Made by a program: the position numbers and the translations under genes
Shown here: piece after piece, positions 16,638 to 26,800 of the stretch
How positions within the stretch are numbered: the first letter of the stretch is position 1
Layout of the letters: every line of letters begins with the position of its first letter
Assembly: GCF_015711645.1 (NCBI RefSeq)
Contig: NZ_JABTEX010000002.1
Location: 868,001-932,000, forward strand
Direction: 5' to 3'
Length of the DNA: 64,000 nt
From: Planomonospora sp. ID82291
GTDB taxonomy: Bacteria > Actinomycetota > Actinomycetes > Streptosporangiales > Streptosporangiaceae
The notes under the pieces: generated by a model
What the model was told of the DNA's origin: nothing
The model's database searches: none
The model's input: only the letters and a program-made list of their open reading frames with translations

Positions 16638-18917
16638 TTACGGGGCGTCGTAGCCGAGGGTGTAGTTACCGCTGCCGCTGTAGGAGTGGACGCGGTAGCG
16701 GTAGGTGCCGGCGGTGCCGTTGTAGGTCAGGCTCTCATCGGGGCCGTCGGAGGTGCTGCGGGCCACGGTGCTCCAGCCCAGGGAGCCCCGCTTCTGCAGG
16801 TACAGGTCGAAGTCGGCGCCGTCGGGGCCGTCGAGGCAGGCGCGGTGCGTCCCGGTGGCGGTGGTCGGGAAGGAGCCGCCGTCGGGCTGGTACTGGCTGG
16901 CGCCGGAGCTCAGGGTCCCGGTCCTGGTGGTCTCGAAGCCCTGGCAGGCGCCGCCGCCCGGACCGCCCACGGTCAGCGTGAAGGCGGCGGTGCGGGTGGC
17001 GGTGGCGCCGGTGCCGGTGACGGTGACGGGGTAGGTGCCCGCGGGGGTGGTGGCGGAGGTGGCCACGGTCAGTCTCGCGGTGCCGCCGGCCTGTACGGAG
17101 GCGGGGGTGAAGGAGGCGGTGGCGCCCGCGGGCAGGCCGGAGGCGGACAGGGCCACGGTCTGCGCGGAGCCACCGGTGACCTGGGTGGAGACGGTCGCCT
17201 CGACGGAGCCGCCGGGGTCGGTGGAGGCCGAGGCCGGGGCGACCGCGACCGAGAAGTCGTTCCCGGACGAGCACGGGGCGTCGTTGCCCGCCACGTTGAC
17301 CGCGGTCCAGGCCGCCTGGACGGTCCGGTACTCGGCCGAGCAGCTGCCGTACAGGTCGGTGGCGGCGCGGAGCGTGTAGGCGCGGGCGGTGTTGGCCGGG
17401 TTGCCGCTGTTGACGTAGCGGGTGCTGGAGGTGAAGTAGGAGTCCAGCGCCCGGAACCAGATCTTCTCCGCCTTCGCCCGGCCGATGCCGGTCACCGCCG
17501 GGGCCGAGCCGCACACCGGCGAGGTGCCGTACGGGGTCGCCCCGGTCCCCTCGGCGAGGTCGAAGAAGAAGTGGTTGCCGACGCCGGAGGAGTAGTGGAC
17601 GTCGACGCTCGCGGTGGAGGTCGACCAGCAGGAGTGCGAGCTGCCGTCCAGCGCGGGGTTGTACATGTAGCGGAGCGGGGCGCCGTTGCCCCTGATGTCG
17701 ATCTTCTCGCCGACCTGGTAGTCGCCGGGGTCGGCGCTGTTGCCGGCGTAGAACTCGACCATGTTCCCGAAGATGTCGCTGGTGGCCTCGTTCAGGCCGC
17801 CGGACTCGCCGGAGTAGGTCAGGCCGGCGGTGTTCTCGGTCACGCCGTGGGACATCTCGTGCCCGGCCACGTCGATGGCGACCAGCGGCTTGGCGTTGCC
17901 CGAACCGTCGCCGTAGGTCATCTGGGAGCCGTCCCAGAAGGCGTTGACGTAGTTGCTGCCGTAGTGGACCCGGCTCGGCACGCCGCTGCCGTTGCCGAAG
18001 ATGCCGTTGCGGCCGTGCACGTTCTTGAAGTAGTCGAACGTCGTGGCGGCGCCGTGGTGGGCGTCCACTCCGGCCGACTGGCGGTTGCCGTTGGAACCGG
18101 TGCCCCAGGCGTTGTCGGGGTCGCTGAACGTCGTGCACGTGCCGCTGGTGCGGTTGTTCATGTCACACGTTCTGCCGTTGCCGCGGTCCGGGTCGACCAT
18201 GGTGTACGAGCTCCCGGACTGCGTCGTGGAGATCGTGACGGTGCCGGAGTAGATCGAGTTCCCGGTCCCGTCGACCAGGGTGTTCGCGCTGCCCCCGGTG
18301 TGCGCCGGGACGCCCTCGACGGCCGACCGGATCTCGTCGTAGGAGTCGGTGACCTCCCCGGAGGAGGCGTCGACGATCACGTGCAGCCGCGAGGGCGTCT
18401 GCCCGTCGGCGGCCCAGCCGCCGACCACGGTCTCCCAGGCCAGGCGCCCCTGTCCGGAGGAGGCGTCGACGAACAGCTCTGGATCGCCGACCTCGGTGAT
18501 CTTCCCGGTGAACGCGGCCTTGGCCTTCCCCGCGGCGGTGGCGGCCGACGCCTTCGGGGTGGTGCCGAGCGTCAGCGCCTCGGTGAGTCCGACCGAGGCG
18601 TCGGTGAAGGCGCCGTCGGACCCGAGGTGGACGACGAAGTCGCCGCCGCGGACCCGCAGGCCCCGGTAGGTGCGGTGGTAGCGGACGTGCGACGCGCCGT
18701 CGGCGTCCACCCGGACGTTCTGGACCTTGTAGTCGTCCTGGCCGGCCCCGCGGATCGCGTCGCGGTGCCGCTCGATGGCCTGTTCGGCCCTGGCCACGGC
18801 GGCCGCGTCGGCGGGCGCGGGGGGCGGATCCGCCCAGGCGGGTACGGCGAGCACGGTGGCCGCCGTCAGGGCGGTGGCGATACCGACCGGAGTCAGTACC
18901 CGGAGGAACCCTCTCAT
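16638..18917 (-). CDS. secreted M4 family zinc metalloprotease (thermolysin-like)
   Basis: 759 aa. In order: a signal peptide ending near VPAWA, FTP/PepSY propeptide (RTYRGLRVRGGDFVVHLG), M4 catalytic domain with GHEMSHGVTENTAG (HExxH) and GGLNEATSDIFG (third ligand Glu), and an alpha domain with YSSGVGNHFFFDLAE. An Ig-like stretch rich in VTGTGATA repeats follows (about 555-660), and last a pre-peptidase C-terminal domain ending YRVHSYSGSGNYTLGYDAP. ATG 18917 begins the signal peptide; upstream in-frame codons are not protein-like. Function: extracellular neutral protease. It lies inside the segment bounded by the direct repeats. Confidence 0.95.
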   Translation of the reverse strand: MRGFLRVLTPVGIATALTAATVLAVPAWADPPPAPADAAAVARAEQAIERHRDAIRGAGQDDYKVQNVRVDADGASHVRYHRTYRGLRVRGGDFVVHLGSDGAFTDASVGLTEALTLGTTPKASAATAAGKAKAAFTGKITEVGDPELFVDASSGQGRLAWETVVGGWAADGQTPSRLHVIVDASSGEVTDSYDEIRSAVEGVPAHTGGSANTLVDGTGNSIYSGTVTISTTQSGSSYTMVDPDRGNGRTCDMNNRTSGTCTTFSDPDNAWGTGSNGNRQSAGVDAHHGAATTFDYFKNVHGRNGIFGNGSGVPSRVHYGSNYVNAFWDGSQMTYGDGSGNAKPLVAIDVAGHEMSHGVTENTAGLTYSGESGGLNEATSDIFGNMVEFYAGNSADPGDYQVGEKIDIRGNGAPLRYMYNPALDGSSHSCWSTSTASVDVHYSSGVGNHFFFDLAEGTGATPYGTSPVCGSAPAVTGIGRAKAEKIWFRALDSYFTSSTRYVNSGNPANTARAYTLRAATDLYGSCSAEYRTVQAAWTAVNVAGNDAPCSSGNDFSVAVAPASASTDPGGSVEATVSTQVTGGSAQTVALSASGLPAGATASFTPASVQAGGTARLTVATSATTPAGTYPVTVTGTGATATRTAAFTLTVGGPGGGACQGFETTRTGTLSSGASQYQPDGGSFPTTATGTHRACLDGPDGADFDLYLQKRGSLGWSTVARSTSDGPDESLTYNGTAGTYRYRVHSYSGSGNYTLGYDAP

Positions 18918-19429
18918 GCTGTTCTCGCTCTCTGGCGATGTGGGGGGACCGCGGTGGCGGCGTACGGCCGCCGCCGCGGACATCGACGCGAGACCTGCCA
19001 TGGCGGGCGGGGCCCGTCAGGATCTGCCGGCAGGGATCGCCGCGAACAACGCGGACGAACGGTCCCACTCCGGACGGAAATGGGTCAATATTTTCAACTC
19101 CTGCTGCAAACTTCTGTCGATCGACTGCCGGGGTGATCGCTCAGTGCGCCGGGTTCTGCACGGAGAGCGAGGGAAGGCGCTTGCTGCGCCGGGAACCGGC
19201 AAGCGGATCGGCAAGTGCGTCGTCGGGCGGGATCGCGGGTGGCCGGTGGGCGGGGAGCGCCCATGGGCCGATGGGTCGCTGGGCGGAGGGGCCTGGCTCC
19301 GCCGGAAGGCGCTCGGTGGGCGGGAGCGCCCATGGGCCGATGGGTCGCTGGGCGGAGGGCGGCGGGCGGGCGGAGGGGCCTGGCTCCGCCGGAAGGCGCC
19401 CGGTGGGGGACCGGGCGGTCCGCTCGCGG
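18918..19429. other. intergenic region with repeats, no gene seen
   Basis: 512 bp between the start of the M4 protease gene and the end of the XRE regulator. The first 330 bp hold the protease promoter region and nothing I can name. The last 165 bp are the direct repeat described at 19244-19407. Confidence 0.6.
19244..19407. repeat. two direct repeats of 70 and 87 bp
   Basis: Both units begin cggtgggcgg, share gagcgcccatgggccgatgg, tcgctgggcggag and ggcctggctccgccggaagg, and end before another cggtggg at 19401. The second unit has an extra GC-rich insertion of about 17 bp. Confidence 0.85.
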
Positions 19430-20905
19430 TCAGGGGAGGTCGCGGCCGAACCGGTCGGTGAAATCGCGCACATCCGGCCGGCCGCTCCAGCGGGCCGCCA
19501 GCCTGCCGCGCAGCCCGCGCAGTTCCCTGCCGATCAGCGCACTCGGTACGGAGACCGCCTCCGCCAGCACCGGGGCGGCGACGGCCAGCGCCGCTTCCGG
19601 ATCCCCGGCGCACGCGTGGCAGTCGGCCAGCCGCAGCGTGAGCAGCAGCCGGGCGGGACGCATCCGCTCCGCGAGACCGCCCAGCGACCGCTCCATCGCC
19701 TCGGCCGCCAGGCAGGCCACCGACCGGTCCGCCGTCAGGGCGGCGATGTCGCGCAGGGCACCACCCGTCCCCGACTCCAGATGGACCTCTCCGGAGGCCC
19801 CGCACAGCCACGGTGCCTCGGTCAGATCGCGTTCCCCCAGGCGGGACAGGCCCGTCCGGGCCCGCACCAGGTGCCGCCGGGACTCCAGCGCGTCACCGCC
19901 GAGGGCGTGCGCCCGCGCCTCGCAGAGATCGGCCGCGACGGCCGTCCAGCGCAGGCCGGGATCGGCGGTTCTGATCGCGCGTGCGTATGCCAGGGCCGAG
20001 GGAGCGTCGTTCTCCAGGCGGGCGACCGTGCTCATGTCGTAGAGGATGGTGGCGCACGCCCCGATGTCGTCGGATGCGGCGGCCCAGCCCAGCCCTTTGT
20101 GGAGCCAGGCCATCGCCATCCCGTTCTGGCCGCGCTGCATCCGCAGCTCGCCGGCGAGCTGCGCGTAACCGGTGGCGAGCCGCCAGAGCACCCGCCGGGC
20201 CGGCCCCGCGAGCCCCTCCACGCGTCGCGCGATCGCGTGGAGCGCCTGTTCGACCACCGTGATCGTCTCCGGCGACGTCCGCTCGGTGCCGGCGCGCCAG
20301 CAGGCCACCAGGAGCCCGGAGAGCACGTGGACGGTGTCGGAACCGGTATCCGCCGGGAGATCGGAGGCGCAGAACGCGAGATACGCCGGGAGCGCGTCCA
20401 CCGGCGCGGGAACCGTACAGCCCGCGTCGTCGTGGAGGGGGCACTCGAAGCCGCGGCCGGGCAGGCGGCACGGCCAGCCGAACACGTCCGGGAAGACCAG
20501 GCCGGCGGCTCCGGCGTCCCTGCCGTCTCCGCTGCCCGCGCCGTCCCCGCCGTCGCCGGGCAGTGGGCCGAATCTGCTTCCGGCGGCCCCGGGCGGTGGG
20601 CCGAGTCCGCTTCTGCCGATGGCCCCGGGCGCACCTTCCGTCTCCTCGTGCCGGGATGCCGTATAGACCGCCAGCAGCTCCCCGCCGGCTCCGAGGACCT
20701 CGTCGAGGCGGCGGGCCAACTGCGGCGACGGCTCGCGCCTGCCGCCCTCCAGCTTGCTGATGGCGCTGTGATCGTAACCGACCCTGGTACCGACCTGTGC
20801 CTGGGTGAGACCGGCCCGCTGCCGCCAACGGCGGAGCTGACGGCCGAACTCGGCCCAAGGCGTCAGCGCTCCGGGTGCGTCCGCCCGAGTGTCGACGACG
20901 TCCAC
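19430..20905 (-). CDS. XRE-family helix-turn-helix regulator with TPR-like C-terminus
   Basis: 491 aa. An N-terminal HTH_3 domain (about 18-75: LRRWRQRAGLTQAQVGTRVG and SAISKLEGGRREPSP) is followed by a Gly/Ser linker and a long all-helical C-terminal region resembling tetratricopeptide arrays of actinobacterial regulators. Start GTG 20905 has GGGAGG 4 nt upstream. It may control itself or the adjacent M4 protease; no operator was found. Confidence 0.85.
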   Translation of the reverse strand: MDVVDTRADAPGALTPWAEFGRQLRRWRQRAGLTQAQVGTRVGYDHSAISKLEGGRREPSPQLARRLDEVLGAGGELLAVYTASRHEETEGAPGAIGRSGLGPPPGAAGSRFGPLPGDGGDGAGSGDGRDAGAAGLVFPDVFGWPCRLPGRGFECPLHDDAGCTVPAPVDALPAYLAFCASDLPADTGSDTVHVLSGLLVACWRAGTERTSPETITVVEQALHAIARRVEGLAGPARRVLWRLATGYAQLAGELRMQRGQNGMAMAWLHKGLGWAAASDDIGACATILYDMSTVARLENDAPSALAYARAIRTADPGLRWTAVAADLCEARAHALGGDALESRRHLVRARTGLSRLGERDLTEAPWLCGASGEVHLESGTGGALRDIAALTADRSVACLAAEAMERSLGGLAERMRPARLLLTLRLADCHACAGDPEAALAVAAPVLAEAVSVPSALIGRELRGLRGRLAARWSGRPDVRDFTDRFGRDLP

Positions 20906-21195
20906 CAGACCTCCCGCGCGCACGGAGCACACCGCGTGGCGCGATATGTCACCACTCGGTCACCGAGGTGCCGGGATCGTAACACCCGCCGTCCGCCACT
21001 GATATAAGCCTTCCGCGCAGACCGGCCATCCGGCTTTGAGGGAATGTGATCCCCTCAAGCTCCTGGCTCATGTCCGGTGTCCAGTGAATGATCTGGTTCT
21101 GTGGGAAGTTCTGGGAAGTCCGCGGTTCGGCAGCGGATCGTCGGTCCATCACCGATGTGATTACTCAATGTGATTCATGTGTGACAATAAGCGAC

Positions 21196-22170
21196 GTGCC
21201 ATCTCCCCGACATGACTCTCTGATCAACCTCTTCCGCGACCGCCCCGAGCTGGCCGTGGAGATCCTGCGCGACCTGCTGGGGCAGGACCTGCCCGTCACC
21301 CCGCTGGTCCGGCTGGAGAACACGACGTTCAACACCCGGCCCTCCGACGACATCGAGGCCGACCTGGTCCTCGCCCTGGGGCCGCCGGCCGCTCCGGCGC
21401 ACGCGATCATCGTCGAGATCCAGCAGGACAAATCCAAGAATCCCCGGCAGCTCGCCCGCTACGCCGCCGCGCTCTGGCTGCTGCTGGGCTGCGACGTCAC
21501 GGTCCTGGTGGTCTGCCCCGACGCCAGGACCGCCGAGTACTACGCCCGGCCGATCGATTCGGGCCTGTCCGGTTACCGGCTGCAGGCCTGCGTGCTGGGG
21601 CCGGACGGCATCCCCGCCATCACCGACCCGCAGCAGGCCGCGGCCCGGCCGGAGCTGGCGGCGATGGCGGTCATGGTGCACGGCCGCCAGCGCAAGGTCG
21701 TCGAGGCGTTCGCCGCGGCGCTCGCGGAACTGCCCGACGATCACGCTCCGAAGTACTATGAACACGCATACAGCATGTCCGCACCCGAGGTGCGGCGCCT
21801 CCTGGAGGAGATCATGACGTCCACCACCTGGCCGGTCTACAGCCCCTTCGCCCGTGAGCACTACAGCCGCGGCCTGGAGGAAGGGAAGGCCAAGGGCAGA
21901 GCGGAAGGGAAAGCGGAGGGCAAGGCGGAGGGCAAGGCGGAGGGTAAGGCGGAGGGCAAGGCGGAGGGCAAGGCGGAGGGCAAGGCGGAGGAGGCGGCCC
22001 GGCTGGTGCTGCTGGTGCTGGCCGCCCGCGGTCTGGAAGTGCCGGACGACGTCCGCGCCCGGATCGCCTCCTGCGCCGACCTCGGTCGGCTGGAATCCTG
22101 GGCGACCCGCGCGGTGACCGTCCCGACCGTGCACGACCTGTTCGGCGAGACGGACGAAGCGGACCGCTGA
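21196..22170 (+). CDS. Rpn-like PD-(D/E)XK nuclease-family protein
   Basis: 324 aa. The N-terminal half has the restriction-like fold signature: DDIEADLVLALG followed by HAIIVEIQQDKSKN (D...ExQ..K), preceded by DSLINLFRDRPELAVEILRD. A linker and then a highly charged repeat of eight GKAE-type tetrapeptides (about 236-270) lead to a helical tail ending LFGETDEADR. Related proteins are annotated as transposase-like or recombination-promoting nucleases. GTG 21196 gives a typical N-terminus; GTG 21181 is possible. The second half is duplicated at 15937. Confidence 0.78.
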   Translation: MPSPRHDSLINLFRDRPELAVEILRDLLGQDLPVTPLVRLENTTFNTRPSDDIEADLVLALGPPAAPAHAIIVEIQQDKSKNPRQLARYAAALWLLLGCDVTVLVVCPDARTAEYYARPIDSGLSGYRLQACVLGPDGIPAITDPQQAAARPELAAMAVMVHGRQRKVVEAFAAALAELPDDHAPKYYEHAYSMSAPEVRRLLEEIMTSTTWPVYSPFAREHYSRGLEEGKAKGRAEGKAEGKAEGKAEGKAEGKAEGKAEGKAEEAARLVLLVLAARGLEVPDDVRARIASCADLGRLESWATRAVTVPTVHDLFGETDEADR

Positions 22171-22207
22171 CGGGCATCCGTCACATGGCTCCGGTGAGCC
22201 GTCTCCG
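21636..22207 (+). repeat. direct repeat, right copy (572 bp)
   Basis: Partner of 15937-16484. The two copies frame 5.15 kb holding the M4 protease gene, the XRE regulator and the 5' half of the Rpn-like gene. Confidence 0.93.
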
Positions 22208-22235
22208 CCTTCGGCGTGGCCGGGGGCGGAGACGG
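22199..22235. terminator. hairpin between convergent genes
   Basis: An 11 bp perfect stem CCGTCTCCGCC / GGCGGAGACGG with a 15 nt loop, between the Rpn-like gene and the end of the MFS gene. Confidence 0.6.
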
Positions 22236-22240
22236 ACCGG

Positions 22241-23626
22241 TCATCCGGCTCGGGCCACGACCGCCGCCGGTGTCAGGAGCACCGCGGCCAGGAACGCCGC
22301 CGCGAGGAAGGCGGCGGAGACCAGCAGCGCGGCCGGGTAGCCGGCGGCGACCGCGAGGGCGCAGACGCCCACGCCCAGCGCGCCGCCGAGCATGCGCAGC
22401 GACTGGAACAGGGTCATGGCCCGGCCCATCACCTCCGGGCCGACGCCGTCGAACGCCGAGATCTGGACCGCCGTCACCGCGTGCCCGAGCACCAGGCCCA
22501 CCGAGAACATGATCGCTCTCAGGGCCCAGGGGCCGGGGGCGGCCAGGGCGAGCACCGTGAACAGCGCCGCACCGCCGAGCAGGCCGAGCGCCGTCACCCG
22601 CCGTTCGCCCCACCGGGCGCAGACCCGGTCGACGGCGAACCCGGCGGCCATCAGTCCCAGCGCCTCGGGGAAGACCACCAGCCCGGCCTCCGAGGCCGAG
22701 GCGCCCAGCGCGTCCTGGTACATCAGCGGGAAGACGAAGAGCATGCCCATCAGGCCCGCCGCCGCCAGGGACGCCGCCGCGGCGCCGCGCAGGAAGCCGC
22801 GGTCGGCGAGCGGCCGCAGGTCCAGCAGCGGAGAGGCGGCCGTCCGCTCGGCCGGGACCAGCAGGGCGGTGAGCACCGCCCCGGCCGCCAGCGCCGCGAT
22901 CACCCACGGGGATGCCCAGCCGCCCGCGGCGGCCTCGCCCAGCCCGTACATCAGCAGGCCGAAGCCGGAGGCGGCCAGCAGCAGGCCGCGCAGGTCGAAC
23001 CGGCCCGCCGCCCCCGCTCCGGGGGAGGGGACACGGACGGCCGCGAGTCCGAGGAGCACCGCGGCGACGCCGAAGGGCACGTTGAGATGGAACGCCCACC
23101 GCCAGGAGAGGTGGTCGGCCAGCAGCCCGCCGAGGACCGGGCCCAGCGCGGGGGCCAGCGCCGTCGGCACGACGATGTACCGCGACAGCCGCATCCGCTC
23201 CTCGGGGGCGTAGGCGGTGAACAGCATCGTCATGCCGGCCGGGGTCAGCACCCCGCCGCCGACGCCCTGCAGCACCCGGAAGCCCACCAGGGAGTCCAGG
23301 TTCCAGGCCAGCCCGCACAGCGCCGACGCCGCGGTGAACAGCGCCAGCGCGGCGAGGAACACCCGCGCCGCGCCGTACCGGTCGCACAGCCACCCGGCGA
23401 CCGGCATGGACACCGCCAGGCTGGCCAGGAAGGAGCCCTCCACCAGGTTCGCGGCGGCCGGGCCCACGCCGAGGTCGGCGGCGATGGAGAACAGCGCCGG
23501 GTTGACGATCGTCGCGTCCAGGCCGTTCATGCACATGGCCGTCACGTAGACGGTCAGTACGGCCCCGCGCGCGGCCCGGCCCGCCTCCGCCGGACGGTCC
23601 CGCGCCGGGGTGGACGATCCACTCAC
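22241..23626 (-). CDS. MFS transporter, DHA2/EmrB-QacA type, probable siderophore exporter
   Basis: 461 aa, strongly hydrophobic, about 14 helices. MFS motif A is [14 protein letters not shown] after the second helix, and the DHA motif C region is [21 protein letters not shown]2 members are proton-driven exporters. It is the last gene of the dhb operon and its GTG overlaps the mbtH stop (GTGA). Export of the new catechol siderophore is inferred from this position. Confidence 0.9.
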   Translation of the reverse strand: MSGSSTPARDRPAEAGRAARGAVLTVYVTAMCMNGLDATIVNPALFSIAADLGVGPAAANLVEGSFLASLAVSMPVAGWLCDRYGAARVFLAALALFTAASALCGLAWNLDSLVGFRVLQGVGGGVLTPAGMTMLFTAYAPEERMRLSRYIVVPTALAPALGPVLGGLLADHLSWRWAFHLNVPFGVAAVLLGLAAVRVPSPGAGAAGRFDLRGLLLAASGFGLLMYGLGEAAAGGWASPWVIAALAAGAVLTALLVPAERTAASPLLDLRPLADRGFLRGAAAASLAAAGLMGMLFVFPLMYQDALGASASEAGLVVFPEALGLMAAGFAVDRVCARWGERRVTALGLLGGAALFTVLALAAPGPWALRAIMFSVGLVLGHAVTAVQISAFDGVGPEVMGRAMTLFQSLRMLGGALGVGVCALAVAAGYPAALLVSAAFLAAAFLAAVLLTPAAVVARAG

Positions 23627-23817
23627 CGGGTCAGGCTCCGGGGACGCAGGTCGGTCCAGTGCGCGGCGACGTAGGCCAGGCAGGCGGCGCGCGCCTCGGG
23701 GCCGAAGCGGACCGCCCAGCCGTCGGGGACGGCGGCGAAGGACGGCCAGATGGAGTGCTGCTCCTCGCCGTTGGCCAGGACGAGGAACTCGCCGTCGGGG
23801 TCGTCGAAGGGGTTCAT
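23623..23817 (-). CDS. MbtH-like NRPS accessory protein
   Basis: 64 aa, usual length. Contains the family signature [19 protein letters not shown] with both conserved tryptophans, then the third at [12 protein letters not shown]. MbtH proteins bind adenylation domains and aid folding and activity. Its ATG overlaps the NRPS stop (ATGA) and its stop overlaps the MFS start. Confidence 0.97.
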   Translation of the reverse strand: MNPFDDPDGEFLVLANGEEQHSIWPSFAAVPDGWAVRFGPEARAACLAYVAAHWTDLRPRSLTR

Positions 23818-26800
23818 CGGTTCCGCTCCCGGAGTCGGGCCGCGACGATCGCGCCGATCTCGGCGATCGGTCCCGGCCGGGTCATGTCCTTGTGGCTGCA
23901 GGCCACGTCGTGGGCGTCGATCATGCCGCTGACGTGGGGCCGCCAGGTGTTCGGGGTGAGGGTGTCGTCGATGGTGTCGACGGTGGCGCGGAAGAACAGC
24001 ACGTCGCCGTCGAACACCCGGGTGTCGAGCCCCCGCACCAGGCGGTTGGTGTTCAGGTAGAGGTCCCGCAGCGAGCGGAGCGTCTCCACCGGCAGGCCCG
24101 CCAGCGGACTGCCCTCCCGGCGCAGCACCGCGATCGCGCCCTCCAGGGTGGACGCGGCGTCCGGCGCGAAGCCGCCCATGGTGAGCAGCGCCTCCAGCGC
24201 CTCGGCCTCGTCGGAGGGCGGCAGGTCCCGCATGCCCTCGGCCGGGTAGGCGTCCAGGATCGCCAGCGGCGCGACGCCGTGGCCGGCCAGCCGGAGCTGC
24301 ACGGCCATCTCCTGGGCGATGATGCCGCCGGTGGACCAGCCCAGCAGGTGGTAGGGCCCCTCCGGCTGGACCGTGCGGATCTGCGCCACGTAGTCGGCCG
24401 CGAGGTCCCGCAGCGAACCGGGCAGCGGGTCCCGGCGGGCCTGCAGGCCGTAGATCGGCCGGTCCGGCAGGTGCCGGATCAGACCGCTGTAGCACCAGCT
24501 CAGCCCGCCCGCCGGATGGACGCAGAACAGCGGCGGGGCCGAGCCCGTCTCGCGCAGCGGCAGCAGCACCGCCAGCGGGTCGACGCCGCCGTCCCCTCCG
24601 CCCTGGACGAGGGCGGCGAGCCCGGCCGGGGTGGGCGCCTCGAAGAGCGCGCCGATGGTCACCTCGGTGCCGAGGACCTCCCGGATCCGGGAGACCAGCC
24701 GTACGGCGAGCAGCGAGTGCCCGCCCAGCTCGAAGAAGCCGTCGTCGGCGCCCGCCCGGGGCAGGTCGAGCACCTCGGCGAAGAGCCCGCAGAGCGTCTC
24801 CTCCAGGGGCGTGGCCGGAGGCCGTCCCCCGGCGGCGGGCGCGGCGGGCGCGGGCAGCGCCCGGCGGTCGAGCTTGCCGTTGACGGTGAGCGGGAGCGCG
24901 GGGATCTCCACGACCGCCGAGGGCACCATGTAGTCCGGCAGCGCCTGCGCCGCGAACCTGCGCAGCTCGGCGGTGTCGAGCACCGTGCCGTGGGCTGTGT
25001 CGTGCGCTGTGTCGGGTTCGGTGCCGTGGGCTGTGTCGTGCGCTGTGTCGTGCGGTGTGCCGGGTTCTGTGCCGTGCGGTGTGCCGGGTTCTGTGCCGGG
25101 TGCTGTGCCGTGCGCTGTGTCCGGTACGGCGTAGGCGACCAGGCGGCGATCGCCCGGCCGGTCCTCGCGGACGATCACCGCGGCCTGTCCGACCGCGGGG
25201 TGGCGCAGCAGCGCCGCCTCGATCTCACCGAGCTCGATCCGGAAACCGCGCACCTTGACCTGCTGGTCGGCGCGGCCGACGTAGTCGAGGGTGCCGTCCG
25301 GCTTCCAGCGGGCCAGGTCGCCCGAGCGGTACATGCGCGAGCCGGGCGCGCCGTACGGGTCGGCGACGAACCGTTCGGCGGTCAGCCCCGGTCGGCCGAG
25401 GTAGCCGCGGGCCAGGCCGTCGCCGGCCACGTACATCTCGCCCACCACGCCCGGCGGCACCGGCTGCAGCCGGTCGTCCAGCAGGTAGACCCGCAGGTCG
25501 GGGATGCCCCGGCCGATGAGGCTGCCCTCCCGGTGGTCCGGGGAGAGCGGCATGTGCGTGACGTGCACGGTCGTCTCGGTGATGCCGTACATGTTGACCA
25601 GGAGCGGGCCGCCGCCGGCCGGGCCCGGCTCGTCCCGCGGGCCGGACGGGCCGGGTCTGCGGGCGTACCAGTCGGACAGCCGGGCCAGTTCCAGCGCCTC
25701 CCCGCCGAACACCACGTACCGCAGCGCCAGCTCGCGCCCGTCGTCGGCCGCGACGAGCTGGTAGAACGCCGACGGGGTCTGGTTGAGCACGGTGACCCGC
25801 TCGCGCTCCAGCAGGGCGAGGAAGTCCTCGGGGGACCGGCTCACCTCGTAGGGGACCACGACCAGGCGCCCGCCGTACAGCAGCGCGCCCCACAGCTCCC
25901 ACACCGAGAAGTCGAAGGCGTAGGAGTGGAAGAGCGTCCACACGTCGTCGGGGCCGAAGCCGAACCAGTGGTCGGTGGCCGACATCAGCCGGACCACGTT
26001 GTGGTGGGTGACGAGCACGCCCTTGGGCCGGCCGGTCGAGCCGGAGGTGTAGATCACGTACGCGGCGCCGCCCGGCGACAGGGACCGCTCGGGGTCGTGG
26101 TCGAGCCAGTCGTCCAGGTCCTCCAGCCAGCCGGGGTCGACCACGCAGACCGGTGCGGCGTCGGAGATCATGTAGTCGAGCCGGTCGACCGGGTAGGTCG
26201 GGTCCAGCGGCAGGTAGGCGGCCCCGGTCTTCACGACCGCGAGCAGCGCGACGACCAGGTCCGCCGACCGGGGCAGCGCGAGCGCGACGATGCGCTCCGG
26301 CCCCGCGCCGTGCGCGGCGAGCTTGTGCGCCAGCCGGTTGGCCCGCGCGTTCAGCTCGGCGTAGGTGAGCTCCGTCCCGGCGGCGGTGACGGCCACGGCG
26401 TCCGGGGTGCGGCGGGCCTGCGCCTCGAACAGCTCGGGCAGGGTGGCGCCCGGTTCGCTGACCCGGTCGCCGTTCCAGTCCTCGATCACCGCCCGCCGCT
26501 CGGCCCCGCTGAGGATGCCGAGCCCGCTGACGGGCCGCTCCGGGTCGGCGACGGCCGCCTCCAGCAGGCGCACCAGCCGGTCGGCGACGGAACGGGCCGT
26601 TCCGGCGTCGAACAGGTCGGCGCTGTACTCCAGGAAGCCGGAGCCGGACCGGTCGAGGTTGAGGGTCAGGTCGAACTTGGCGGTGCCGGTGTGCACCACC
26701 TCCACACCCGGGGCCGGGGCGTCCTGGTGCACCAGCATCACCTGGAACAGCGGGTGCCGGTTGCGGGCCCGGGGCGGGTTGAGGACCTCGACCAGCCGGT

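Noticed and set aside
22241-23626. MFS gene as an antibiotic resistance pump
   Set aside because: The DHA2 family includes drug pumps, but overlap with mbtH and position at the end of the dhb operon make siderophore export the simpler reading.
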